From: JALYNX01 sp963780755
Lineage (GTDB): Bacteria > Actinomycetota > Acidimicrobiia > Spongiisociales > ZC4RG35
DNA: 64,000 bases
Direction: 5' to 3'
Assembly (NCBI GenBank): GCA_963780755.1
Contig: CAWACX010000002.1
Location: 620,001-684,000 of the forward strand
The position numbers were made by a program, and so were the translations under genes. This document shows positions 43,952 to 52,074 of this stretch, in pieces. Positions within the stretch are counted from its first letter, which is position 1; each line of letters starts with the position of its first letter. Below the pieces are notes generated by a model. It ran no database searches. It had not been told where the DNA came from and saw only the letters and a list, made by a program, of their open reading frames with translations.

Positions 43952-44526
43952 GCCGGGTCCTTCTAGTCGACAACTACGACTCGTTCACCTACAACGTGGT
44001 CCAGGCCCTGAGGATCCTCGGCGCCGAGGTCGTGGTTCGCACCAATGACGACATCGACCTCCAATCGGCGCGGGAGCTGGCACCGACCCATCTCGTTGTC
44101 TCACCAGGGCCGGGCCGCCCCGAATCGGCCGGAGAGTCGATGAACGTGATCGAAGGGATGATGGGCGAGGTGCCGATCCTCGGTGTCTGTCTCGGCCATC
44201 AGGCCCTGGCCGCGGTCCTCGGGGGCCGGGTCGAACGTGCTGCCGAACTGCGGCATGGCAAGTCGTCGCCGGTCTATCACGACTCGGCGACCATTTACGC
44301 GGGGCTTCCCAACCCCTTCGAGGCGGGTCGCTATCACTCGCTAGCCGTCAAGGAGGACGACCTCCCAGAGGAGCTGGTGGTGACCTCATTCACCTCCGAT
44401 GGCGAGATCATGGGCATCAGGCATCGGGAGCATCCGGTCGAGGGCGTCCAGTTCCATCCCGAGAGCCTGCTCACACCTCACGGTGACCTCTTGTTGCGCA
44501 ACTTCCTGGACATGGCGGGGAACTGA
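43948..44526 (+). CDS. trpG: Anthranilate synthase component II (glutamine amidotransferase)
   Basis: Releases ammonia from glutamine for TrpE. The 192-residue class I amidotransferase shows DNYDSFTYNVVQ at the start, the oxyanion PGPGRP, nucleophile Cys in GVCLGHQA, and His-Glu in GVQFHPESLLT. I start it at the ATG at 43948, inside the trpE stop; the frame is open further up but without similarity. It may also serve folate synthesis (PabA role) if no second copy exists. Confidence 0.94.
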   Translation: MSRVLLVDNYDSFTYNVVQALRILGAEVVVRTNDDIDLQSARELAPTHLVVSPGPGRPESAGESMNVIEGMMGEVPILGVCLGHQALAAVLGGRVERAAELRHGKSSPVYHDSATIYAGLPNPFEAGRYHSLAVKEDDLPEELVVTSFTSDGEIMGIRHREHPVEGVQFHPESLLTPHGDLLLRNFLDMAGN

Positions 44527-45542
44527 ATGAAGCAGCTCCTCGACGACCTGCTTGCAGGCACCGATCTCTCGACGGAAGGTGCAGACGAGCTTCTCGTGGC
44601 CTTGACCAAGGGTGATGTCGAGCCGGCGATGGCGGGGGCCGTACTCACCGCACTGCGGGCGAAGGGAGAGACGTCCGACGAGGTGCGTGGGTTTGCTCAG
44701 GCCATGCGCCGCCTCTCCTCCGATCCGGGGATCGACGCTTCCGGCGCCGTGGACGTGGTGGGGACAGGGGGGATCGCTCCGGCTCGCTCAATCTCTCCAC
44801 CGGCGCTGCGCTCTTGGTAGCTGCGGCCGGGGTCCCGGTGGTCAAGCACGGCAACCGGTCGATGACGAGCCAGAGCGGGAGCGCCGACGTCCTGGAGGCG
44901 CTGGGCCTGCCCATCCCGCTCGACGCCGAGCAGGCGCAGCGCTGCTTCGCGGCGCTCGGCTTCAGCTATCTGTTCGCCCCGCACTACCACCCGGCGATGG
45001 CGGCGGTGGGGCCGATTCGGCGTGCCCTCGGGGTCCGCACCGTCTTCAACATGCTGGGCCCACTGACCAATCCGGCAGGGCCCCGTCACCTCGTGATCGG
45101 GGCTTTCGACGCTCGAGCGGCCGAATTGATGGCCGGCGCCCTTGCCGGACTCGACATCGATCGGGCCTTCGTGGTCCATGGTGCGGCTGGATGGGACGAG
45201 CCGAGCCCGATCGGTGAGTTCCTCCTTTTCGATGTCCGTGGCGGAAAGGTCGAGCGGTCGACCCGTGATCCCGCCAACCTGGGCCTGACCCGATGCGATC
45301 CGTCCGACCTCGCCGGCGGCGACCCGGCGCACAACGCGGCACAGCTCAAAGCGGTGTTCGGCGGCGAGCCGGGTCCGCACCGCGACGCGGTCCTGCTCGG
45401 CGCCGCACTGGCCCTGGAAGTCACCGGCCACGCCCCGGATCCCGAGGCGGCGCTCGCTGGTGCCGGCGCCGCGTTGGATGACGGGCGGGCGTTGGCCCTC
45501 CTTGATGGCCTGACCGAGTTCGGGGAGGGAGAGCGGGCGTGA
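44527..45542 (+). CDS. trpD: Anthranilate phosphoribosyltransferase (one frameshift)
   Basis: Joins anthranilate to phosphoribosyl pyrophosphate. The first frame reaches GAVDVVGTGG, part of the PRPP-binding GTGGD motif, then goes off at the G run 44764-44769. Adding one G restores GTGGDRSGSLNLSTGAALL and the second frame, which continues with KHGNRSMTSQSGSADVLEALG, FNMLGPLTNPAGP and HGAAGWDE. Total length about 338 residues, normal for TrpD. A missed base in a G run is the best explanation. Coupled to trpC by GTGA. Confidence 0.88.
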
Positions 45543-46352
45543 GCAGGTTCCTGGAGGAGATGGAGCGGGGCTCGAGGCGACGGTTCGAGCAGTCCCGTGC
45601 CCGACGACCCCTCCCAGCGGTGCGTCAGGACGCGCTGTCAGCCTCTCGGGCCAGGGAGCTGGGCGGCTTCGGCGAACAGTTCGATGTGATCGCCGAGATC
45701 AAGCCTCGCTCGCCGGCCGAAGGTGACCTGGGGAGCGACGGCCTCATGGAGCGAATCGGGGATTACGAACGAGGCGGTGCGGCCATGATCTCCGTGCTCA
45801 CCGAGCCCGACGCCTTCTCCGGGTCCTTGGAGCTGCTCACTGCGGCCGCGTCGCAGGCCACGGTCCCGGTCATGCGCAAGGACTTCCTCGTCGACCCGTA
45901 TCAGGTGTATGAGGCCCGGGGCTCGGGAGCCGACGGTGTCCTCCTCATCCTCCGCCTCCTCGACGACACCGCCCTGGAAATCGATGTTGGATGCGGTGCA
46001 CGAGACCGGGATGTTCGCCCTGCTCGAGGCCTTCGATCGCCAAGACCTGTCGCGGGCGGTCGCTGCACTCGGCAGGGGGCCGTATTTGTTCACCGGGGTC
46101 AACTCCCGTGATCTGGAGACCCTGGAGGTCGACCCGGCTGCTCATGTCGGTCTTTCGGAGTTGCTCCCCACGGGCCGGCCGACCGTTGCTGAGAGCGGCA
46201 TCGCCGGGCCGGAAGACGTAGGGAGAGTGGCGGCGCTCGGATACCGGGCCGCGTTGATTGGCTCCGCCTTGATGAGATCCGAGGAGCCGGGGAGAGAAGT
46301 CACCAGGATGCTCGAGGCCGGGCGGGCCGCGGTCGGGGCGGCAGCCAGATGA
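45539..46352 (+). CDS. trpC: Indole-3-glycerol-phosphate synthase (one frameshift)
   Basis: Closes the indole ring. Frame one carries VIAEIKPRSPAEG, ISVLTEPDAFSGSL and VMRKDFLVDPYQVYEA with catalytic Lys and Glu residues, to about 45975 (LLDDTALE). There the sequence GGAAATCG seems to have one A too many; removing it gives SMLDAVHETGMFALLE and continues in the other frame with TGVNSRDLETLEV and VAESGI. Combined length about 270 residues is typical. GTG start within the trpD stop. Confidence 0.88.
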
Positions 46353-46974
46353 CGCTCTTCGTAAAGCTCTGTGGCCTTTCCACCGCTGTGGACGTCGAGG
46401 TGGCGGTCGACGCCGGCGCCGACGCCATCGGGCTGGTGATGACCGACTCCCCTCGCCAAGTGAGCCTGGAGCGCGCCGCCGAACTCCGAGCGAGGCTCCC
46501 AAAGGGGGTCCTCGCCGTTGCCGTGTTCCACGCGCCCACCCCGGAATTGGTGCGCAAGGTCGAAGAGGTGGTCTCACCCGACCTGTTTCAGGCGACTCCC
46601 GACGCGTTGGCCGGCATCGACGGGACCAGGGCGCTGCCGGTCGTGGTCGACGGGCCGGGGGTGGGGAACGCGCCCTGGCCGCCCTCGAGGAGACCGGGGC
46701 GGCCCGCTTTCTCCTCGACAGCGCGCCGAAGGGCGGCACCGGGCGCCCTGCCGATTGGGGCCGTTTGGCCGGGCTCACTGCCCTCGACCGCATGGTCCTC
46801 GCCGGAGGCCTCAATCCGGGCAATGTCGCCCAGGTCTTGTCGGTCCTGCGCCCGGCCGGCGTGGACGTCAGCTCAGGCGTGGAGAGTGAGCCAGGGGTCA
46901 AGGACCATGCCCTGATGCGCGCCTTTGTCCACGCCGCTCGATCGATCGACGTTCAGGGAGAGGTGATGGTGTGA
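46349..46974 (+). CDS. trpF: Phosphoribosylanthranilate isomerase (one frameshift)
   Basis: Converts phosphoribosylanthranilate to its carboxyphenylamino isomer. Frame one shows the general-base Cys in VKLCGLSTAVDVE and GLVMTDSPRQVS. After the G-rich GGGGGTGGGG near 46656-46668 the frame drops by one base; the other frame gives ERALAALEETGAARFLLDSA, WGRLAG, LAGGLNPGNV and VDVSSGVESEPGVKD with the general-acid Asp. Combined length about 208 residues. The separate trpF gene (not fused to trpC) lies between trpC and trpB. Confidence 0.88.
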
Positions 46975-48161
46975 GCGGCGCAATCGTCGGTGTCCTTCCC
47001 GATGAGAGAGGGCGGTTCGGGCCATTCGGCGGGCGCTATGTGCCCGAGATCCTGGTGCCTGCCTTGGAACGTCTCGAGTCGGCTGCGTTTCGCCTCCTCG
47101 AGGATCCGGGCTTCCTGGCCGAGCTCGGTGGGGAAATGTCGAGCTGGGTGGGCCGGCCCACGCCGCTGACCAGGGCAGGCCGCCTTGGTGAAGCGTGGGG
47201 AGGCGACATTTGGCTGAAACGCGAAGACCTCGCCCATACCGGCGCCCACAAGATCAACAACGCCATCGGTCAGGCCCTGCTCGCCCGGGAGATGGGTGCG
47301 GGAAGGGTCATTGCCGAGACCGGCGCCGGTCAGCATGGCGTCGCCAGCGCCGCAGCTTGCGCCCGGGTCGGCCTCGATTGCACGGTCTACATGGGGACGG
47401 TGGACATCGAGCGCCAGGCGCCGAATGTGGAGCGGATGCGCCTCCTCGGGGCGAAGGTGGAACCGGTCACCAGCGGGGATGCCACCCTGCGAGCGGCGAT
47501 CAACGAGGCACTTCGCGACTGGGTAAGCGACCCCGAGAGCACCTACTACCTGCTGGGCTCCGCCGTCGGTCCCCATCCCTATCCGTGGCTGGTGCGCCGC
47601 TTGCAGTCGGTGATCGGAACCGAGGCAAGGCACCAGATCATCGAGGCCACCGGGTCCCTCCCCGACGTCGCCATCGCATGTGTCGGCGGCGGCTCCAACG
47701 CTATCGGGCTCTTTCACCCGTTTCTCGAGGATCCGGTGCAACTGGTCGGAGTCGAGGCCGGTGGCCGCGGCCCCGGCCTCGGGATGAATGCAGCTCCGAT
47801 CGCACACGGCTCACCGGGTGTGCTCCACGGCAGCTTCTCGTTCCTCCTCCAGGACGCCGACGGCCAGGTCCAAGAGACCCACTCGGTGTCCGCCGGCCTC
47901 GACTACCCGGGGGTGGGGCCCGAGCACTCCTGGCTCGCCGAGTCGGGGAGGGCGGTCTATGAGGAGGCTTCCGACGACGAGGCCTTGTCGGCACTGGACG
48001 AGCTCGGCCGCAATGAGGGGATCCTGCCTGCTCTCGAGTCCAGCCATGCCCTGGCTGCCGCCCGGCGCTGGCTGGTAGGCCATCCAGGTTCCACCGTCCT
48101 GATCGGGCTCTCGGGACGGGGGGACAAGGACATCGACATCCTGCGCGGGTTGAACCGATGA
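46971..48161 (+). CDS. trpB: Tryptophan synthase beta chain
   Basis: Condenses indole and serine with PLP. The 396-residue protein shows GPFGGRYVPEIL at the start, the PLP lysine in LAHTGAHKINNAIGQ, the GETGAGQHG-type loop (AETGAGQHGVA), phosphate-binding GGGSNAIG and the C-terminal SGRGDKDID. Coupled to trpF and trpA by 4-bp overlaps. It is TrpB1-type, meant to work with TrpA. Confidence 0.95.
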   Translation: MSGAIVGVLPDERGRFGPFGGRYVPEILVPALERLESAAFRLLEDPGFLAELGGEMSSWVGRPTPLTRAGRLGEAWGGDIWLKREDLAHTGAHKINNAIGQALLAREMGAGRVIAETGAGQHGVASAAACARVGLDCTVYMGTVDIERQAPNVERMRLLGAKVEPVTSGDATLRAAINEALRDWVSDPESTYYLLGSAVGPHPYPWLVRRLQSVIGTEARHQIIEATGSLPDVAIACVGGGSNAIGLFHPFLEDPVQLVGVEAGGRGPGLGMNAAPIAHGSPGVLHGSFSFLLQDADGQVQETHSVSAGLDYPGVGPEHSWLAESGRAVYEEASDDEALSALDELGRNEGILPALESSHALAAARRWLVGHPGSTVLIGLSGRGDKDIDILRGLNR

Positions 48162-48922
48162 CGACTCTGGAAACGGGATGGGCCCGGCTCGAAGAGCGTT
48201 TGCGTCCGGGTGGCGCCATCGTGCCATACCTCACGGCCGGTTACCCGACGTTGGGCCGCTTCGTCGAGGCCCTCTCCCTGGTGGCGGAGATCTCGGAGGC
48301 AGTCGAGATCGGGATCCCATTCAGTGATCCCATGGCCGACGGGGCCACCATTCAGGACTCGAGCCGGATCGCTCTCGAGCAAGGGGCAACTCTGGAGTCG
48401 ATACTCACCGCACTTGAGGCCGCTGGCCCGCTCACTTCGCCGTTGGTGGTTATGAGCTACTTGAATCCGCTGATGGCCTTTGGATTCGACCGGTTGCTGC
48501 CGCGCCTCTCCGCAGTGGGGGTTTCAGCACTCGTGGTCCCCGACCTCCCCCACGAAGAGGGCGCCGAGCTCAAGGAGGAGGCCAACGGCGCGGGTGTCGG
48601 GCTCGTGGAGCTGGTGACTCCGGTCACCGCCCCGGACCGGCTCCGGCTGCTGGGAGCGGAATCACAGGGATTCACCTACGCAGTCACCATGACCGGAACC
48701 ACCGGCGGGAGCGCCGAGATCGACAGCGACACCTACGACTACCTGAACCTGGTTATGGAGGTCTCCAGCCCTCCGGTGCTCGCCGGGTTCGGGGTGCGGA
48801 GCGTCGAGCAGGTGGCGGCGCTGTCGGGCTACTGCGACGGTGTCATCGTGGGGAGCGCCCTGGTCGAGGTCTTGGCCAACGAGGGCGACCCGGTCAGCTT
48901 CCTCCAGGGACTGCGCCTGTGA
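48158..48922 (+). CDS. trpA: Tryptophan synthase alpha chain
   Basis: Releases indole from indole-3-glycerol phosphate and channels it to TrpB. The 254-residue TIM barrel has the catalytic Glu in VEIGIPFSDPMADG, Asp in VPDLPHEEG, the loop TGTTGGS and GFGVRSVEQV. The usual catalytic Glu/Asp pair is intact. ATG start inside the trpB stop; its own stop overlaps the DAHP synthase GTG. Confidence 0.94.
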   Translation: MTTLETGWARLEERLRPGGAIVPYLTAGYPTLGRFVEALSLVAEISEAVEIGIPFSDPMADGATIQDSSRIALEQGATLESILTALEAAGPLTSPLVVMSYLNPLMAFGFDRLLPRLSAVGVSALVVPDLPHEEGAELKEEANGAGVGLVELVTPVTAPDRLRLLGAESQGFTYAVTMTGTTGGSAEIDSDTYDYLNLVMEVSSPPVLAGFGVRSVEQVAALSGYCDGVIVGSALVEVLANEGDPVSFLQGLRL

Positions 48923-49959
48923 TCGCGACGCTGGCATCCGACTGCACTCTCGCCCAGAAGGCGGCGATTCTCCGATTCATCGAGGGCTACGGGCTTCGGG
49001 TCCACGTCGGAGAGGCCGGATCGACCACGGTGGTCAGCATCATCGGTGACCCGGAACCGGGCATGGCCGAGGAGATAGCGGGCCTGGTTGGTGTGGAATC
49101 GGTGAGCACCGAGGCTCCGCGGTATCCGTTCGTGGCCCGGGAGGCGCGCAACTCCCCGACCACGGTGAGAGTCGGCGATGTCCTCATCGGCGGCACCGAG
49201 CTGGTGGTGATCGCCGGGCCGTGCTCGGTCGAGTCCGGTGATCAGATCGCCCGCATCGCCCGTGGGGTGGCCGCGAGTGGGGCGGTCCTCCTCCGCGGTG
49301 GGGCTTTCAAGCCCCGGACCTCACCGTATGCGTTCCAGGGACTGGGCGAGGAGGGCCTGCAGCTGCTCGCCGCGGCCCGGGAGGAGACCGGGCTCGCCGT
49401 GGTCTCGGAGTGTGTTGCCCCCGAGGACGTCGATCTCATGACCAGCTATGTCGACATGCTCCAGGTGGGAAGCCGCAACATGCAGAACTTCCGCCTCCTG
49501 TCGGCGGTCGGGGAGCAACCGAAGCCGGTGCTGCTGAAACGAGGGCTGATGTCCACGATCGAAGAGCTCCTGTTGGCCGCCGAGTACATCGTGGGCTCCG
49601 GGAACCCGCGGGTGGTTCTCTGTGAGCGCGGCATCCGCTCCTTTGATCCCTCGACACGGGGGACGCTCGACATCAGTGCGGTCCCCGTGCTCGAGGAGAA
49701 GACCCATCTCCCCGTGATCGTCGACCCGAGCCATGCCGCCGGAAGGCGGTCCCTGGTGCCCAGCCTGGCCACTGCCGGCGTCGCAGCCGGTGCCGACGGG
49801 CTGATCATCGAAGTCCACGACCGCCCCGAGGAAGCCCTCAGCGATGGGCCCCAGAGCCTGACCCTGGAAGGGTTCGCCGAGACGATGGACACGGTGAGCC
49901 GGGTCGCAGACGCACTGGGCCGGCCGTTGGCCGCCTTGCGCACCGCCGCCGCCGGCTGA
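48919..49959 (+). CDS. aroF: 3-deoxy-7-phosphoheptulonate synthase (type I-beta, with FL domain)
   Basis: First step of the shikimate pathway, from phosphoenolpyruvate and erythrose 4-phosphate. The 346-residue protein has an N-terminal ferredoxin-like regulatory domain (about 1-75), followed by the barrel with IAGPCSVES, LRGGAFKPRTSPYAFQG, QVGSRNMQNF, LLKRGLMSTIEE and VIVDPSHAAGRRS. The FL domain resembles that of the Thermotoga enzyme, which is feedback-inhibited by aromatic amino acids. It is the last gene of the trp operon (GTGA overlap), so its synthesis follows Trp attenuation. Confidence 0.93.
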   Translation: MIATLASDCTLAQKAAILRFIEGYGLRVHVGEAGSTTVVSIIGDPEPGMAEEIAGLVGVESVSTEAPRYPFVAREARNSPTTVRVGDVLIGGTELVVIAGPCSVESGDQIARIARGVAASGAVLLRGGAFKPRTSPYAFQGLGEEGLQLLAAAREETGLAVVSECVAPEDVDLMTSYVDMLQVGSRNMQNFRLLSAVGEQPKPVLLKRGLMSTIEELLLAAEYIVGSGNPRVVLCERGIRSFDPSTRGTLDISAVPVLEEKTHLPVIVDPSHAAGRRSLVPSLATAGVAAGADGLIIEVHDRPEEALSDGPQSLTLEGFAETMDTVSRVADALGRPLAALRTAAAG

Positions 49960-49968
49960 GCCACCCCC

Positions 49969-50532
49969 TTGGCGACCCTGACCACCCCGCGGCTTCGACT
50001 GCGGCGCTGGCAGGACGAGGACCGGAGACCCTTCGCCGTGATCAATGCCGACCTCGAGGTGATGGAGCATTTCCCGGGTCCACTCGACGCCGAGGCCTCC
50101 GACCAGTTGCTGGACCGGATCGAGCAGCATTTCGACGAATACGGCTACGGGCTCTGGGCGGTCGAGACCAAGGACGCCAGGGAGCTCATCGGGTTCTGCG
50201 GGCTGGCGGTGCCGACATTCGAGACGGACTTCACCCCGGCCGTAGAGATCGGGTGGCGACTTGGCCGAGACCATTGGGGCAACGGATACGCCACCGAGGC
50301 GGCCCGCGCCGTACTCGACTACGGCTTCGGCGAGGCGGGGTTGGATCCGATCTTGAGTTGGGCTGTGCCTGCAAATCACCGCTCGCTGGCGGTCATGGCG
50401 CGCATCGGCCTCCGACCGGCTCCTGAGCTCGACTTCGACCATCCCCGGCTCATGGGCGACGACCGGCTGCGCCGGCACGTCGTCTACAGGATCAGGCGGG
50501 AGGAGTGGCTTCGCCTCCGGCCGTCTCTCTGA
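49969..50532 (+). CDS. GNAT acetyltransferase, RimJ/RimL type
   Basis: A 187-residue N-acetyltransferase. LTTPRLRLRRWQDEDR at the start and the acetyl-CoA loop RDHWGNGYATEAARAVLDYGF are typical of the RimJ/RimL group, followed by NHRSLAVMARIGL. The substrate may be a protein N-terminus or a small molecule. TTG start 10 bases after the DAHP synthase stop. The 3' end overlaps the convergent SPFH gene by 41 bases. Confidence 0.82.
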   Translation: MATLTTPRLRLRRWQDEDRRPFAVINADLEVMEHFPGPLDAEASDQLLDRIEQHFDEYGYGLWAVETKDARELIGFCGLAVPTFETDFTPAVEIGWRLGRDHWGNGYATEAARAVLDYGFGEAGLDPILSWAVPANHRSLAVMARIGLRPAPELDFDHPRLMGDDRLRRHVVYRIRREEWLRLRPSL

Positions 50533-51433
50533 ACATCTCGCCGATGGCGGCGATGCTTCCCAACACGCCCGAGGTCTCCAGGGGGAGGAAGATCTTGGTC
50601 GCCTGACCCTCGGCGATCCGCTGCAGGGTCTCCAGGTAGCGGATGGCGATCAGGTCGGGTGTCGGGTCTCCGTTGTGGATCGCGGCGTACACCCGCTCTA
50701 TGGCCTGTCCCTCGCCTTCGGCAACAGTGAGCAATTGGTATTGCTCGGCGTCGGCCACTGTCTTGATCGCCTCGGCCTGGCCAGTGGCTTCGAGGACCTG
50801 GCTCTCCTTGAAGCCTTCCGCTTTCAGGATCGCGGCCCGCTTCAGCCCTTCGGCCTCGGTGACTGCGGCACGACGCTCCCGCTCCGCCTTCATCTGGCGG
50901 TGCATGGCGTCGGTGACGTCCACTGGTGGCTCGATCCTCTGGATCTCGACCCGGACCACGCGCACTCCCCACTTGTCGGTGGCGTCGTCGAGGATCTGGC
51001 GCAGCTTGGCGTTGATCACCTCACGGGAGGTCAGCGCCGAGTCGAGGTCGAGGTCGCCGACCACGTTTCTCAGGTTGGTCTGGGCGAGCTTGGTCACGGC
51101 CAGAATGAAGTTGCCGACGTTGTACTCCAGCTTCACCGGGTCGGTGGCCTCGAAGTAGATGACGGCATCGACGGTCACCACCACGTTGTCCTTGGTGATC
51201 ACCTCTTGGGGTGGGACGTCGATGACCCGCTCCCGCATGTCCACCTTGGTCAACCTCTTCACGAAGGGAAGCACCCAGCGCAACCCGGAGTCGACCGTTC
51301 GCTGGTATCGGCCGAGGAACTCGATGAGGCCTTTCTCGAAGGGCCTGACCACCTTGAACCCGGCGGCTGCGATCAAGATCAGCACCAGCGCCAGGACGGC
51401 GAACAGGATTACGACTGCCTGCGTTGTCTCCAT
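50492..51433 (-). CDS. SPFH-domain (stomatin/prohibitin-like) membrane protein
   Basis: A 313-residue protein with an N-terminal transmembrane helix (about 7-27), an SPFH/Band 7 domain (FEKGLIEFLGRYQRTVDSGLRW onward; NLRNVVGDLDLDSALTSRE) and a long coiled coil with AEGFKESQVLEA. This family forms membrane microdomain assemblies and is typically encoded next to NfeD, as here (17-bp gap). The last 41 bases overlap the end of the convergent GNAT gene. Confidence 0.9.
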   Translation of the reverse strand: METTQAVVILFAVLALVLILIAAAGFKVVRPFEKGLIEFLGRYQRTVDSGLRWVLPFVKRLTKVDMRERVIDVPPQEVITKDNVVVTVDAVIYFEATDPVKLEYNVGNFILAVTKLAQTNLRNVVGDLDLDSALTSREVINAKLRQILDDATDKWGVRVVRVEIQRIEPPVDVTDAMHRQMKAERERRAAVTEAEGLKRAAILKAEGFKESQVLEATGQAEAIKTVADAEQYQLLTVAEGEGQAIERVYAAIHNGDPTPDLIAIRYLETLQRIAEGQATKIFLPLETSGVLGSIAAIGEMFRETAGGEATPPA

Positions 51434-51450
51434 ACCTTTCCTTCCAATCT

Positions 51451-51891
51451 TCAGCCAGTCTCATCCGGCTCGACCACAAACCGCGTGCCCTGCACCTCGG
51501 TGACAATTATCCGAGCATCCTTGGCGATGGGCATCATCGAGGTGGCGCGCCATTCCTCGGTGGCCACCCGCACCATTCCCGCCCCGCTCTGGGGGTCGAT
51601 GTCCTCGAGCACGATTCCTCGCACGCCGACCCAGCGGTTGGCCCCGACCTTGGGTTGCTCACCTTCGTCCTGCCTGCTGATGAATCGTCGAAGGACGACG
51701 AGGGAGAGGATGGAGACTCCGAAGAAGACCAGCCACTGCGCCAGCACTGCGACGTCGGCCCAGGCCAGGATGGCGGCGGCTGCGGCGCCGATCGCGAAGG
51801 GGAGCAGGAAGAACCCGGCAGTGAAGATCTCCCCGATTCCCATCACGATGGCGAAGATCGTCCACAGCCAGCGCCAGACCTCGTTGTCCAC
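51451..51891 (-). CDS. Short NfeD-like protein
   Basis: A 146-residue protein with two or three transmembrane helices (about 6-26, 28-45, 50-65) and a C-terminal OB-fold NfeD domain (GVRGIVLEDIDPQSG to FVVEPDETG). It lacks the protease-like domain found in the NfeD at 6307. I use the GTG at 51891 because CAGGAGGT lies four bases before it on the minus strand; an ATG 16 codons upstream has no such signal. It precedes the SPFH gene, the standard NfeD-stomatin pair. Confidence 0.84.
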   Translation of the reverse strand: MDNEVWRWLWTIFAIVMGIGEIFTAGFFLLPFAIGAAAAAILAWADVAVLAQWLVFFGVSILSLVVLRRFISRQDEGEQPKVGANRWVGVRGIVLEDIDPQSGAGMVRVATEEWRATSMMPIAKDARIIVTEVQGTRFVVEPDETG

Positions 51892-52074
51892 TGCTACCTC
51901 CTGGTGCGCACTATCAAGTCGTGACTCTCCGTTTGACAAACAACATTGGACCGATGCGTGGCGGATCGAAGAGGAAGATGCCGACGATCAGGAAGTTGAG
52001 TAGGGATCCCAGGAATGCCCCAACACTACCGTTATCCCCGAAAGTCCCCAGAGCGCTTCGACTGAAACATTGAG

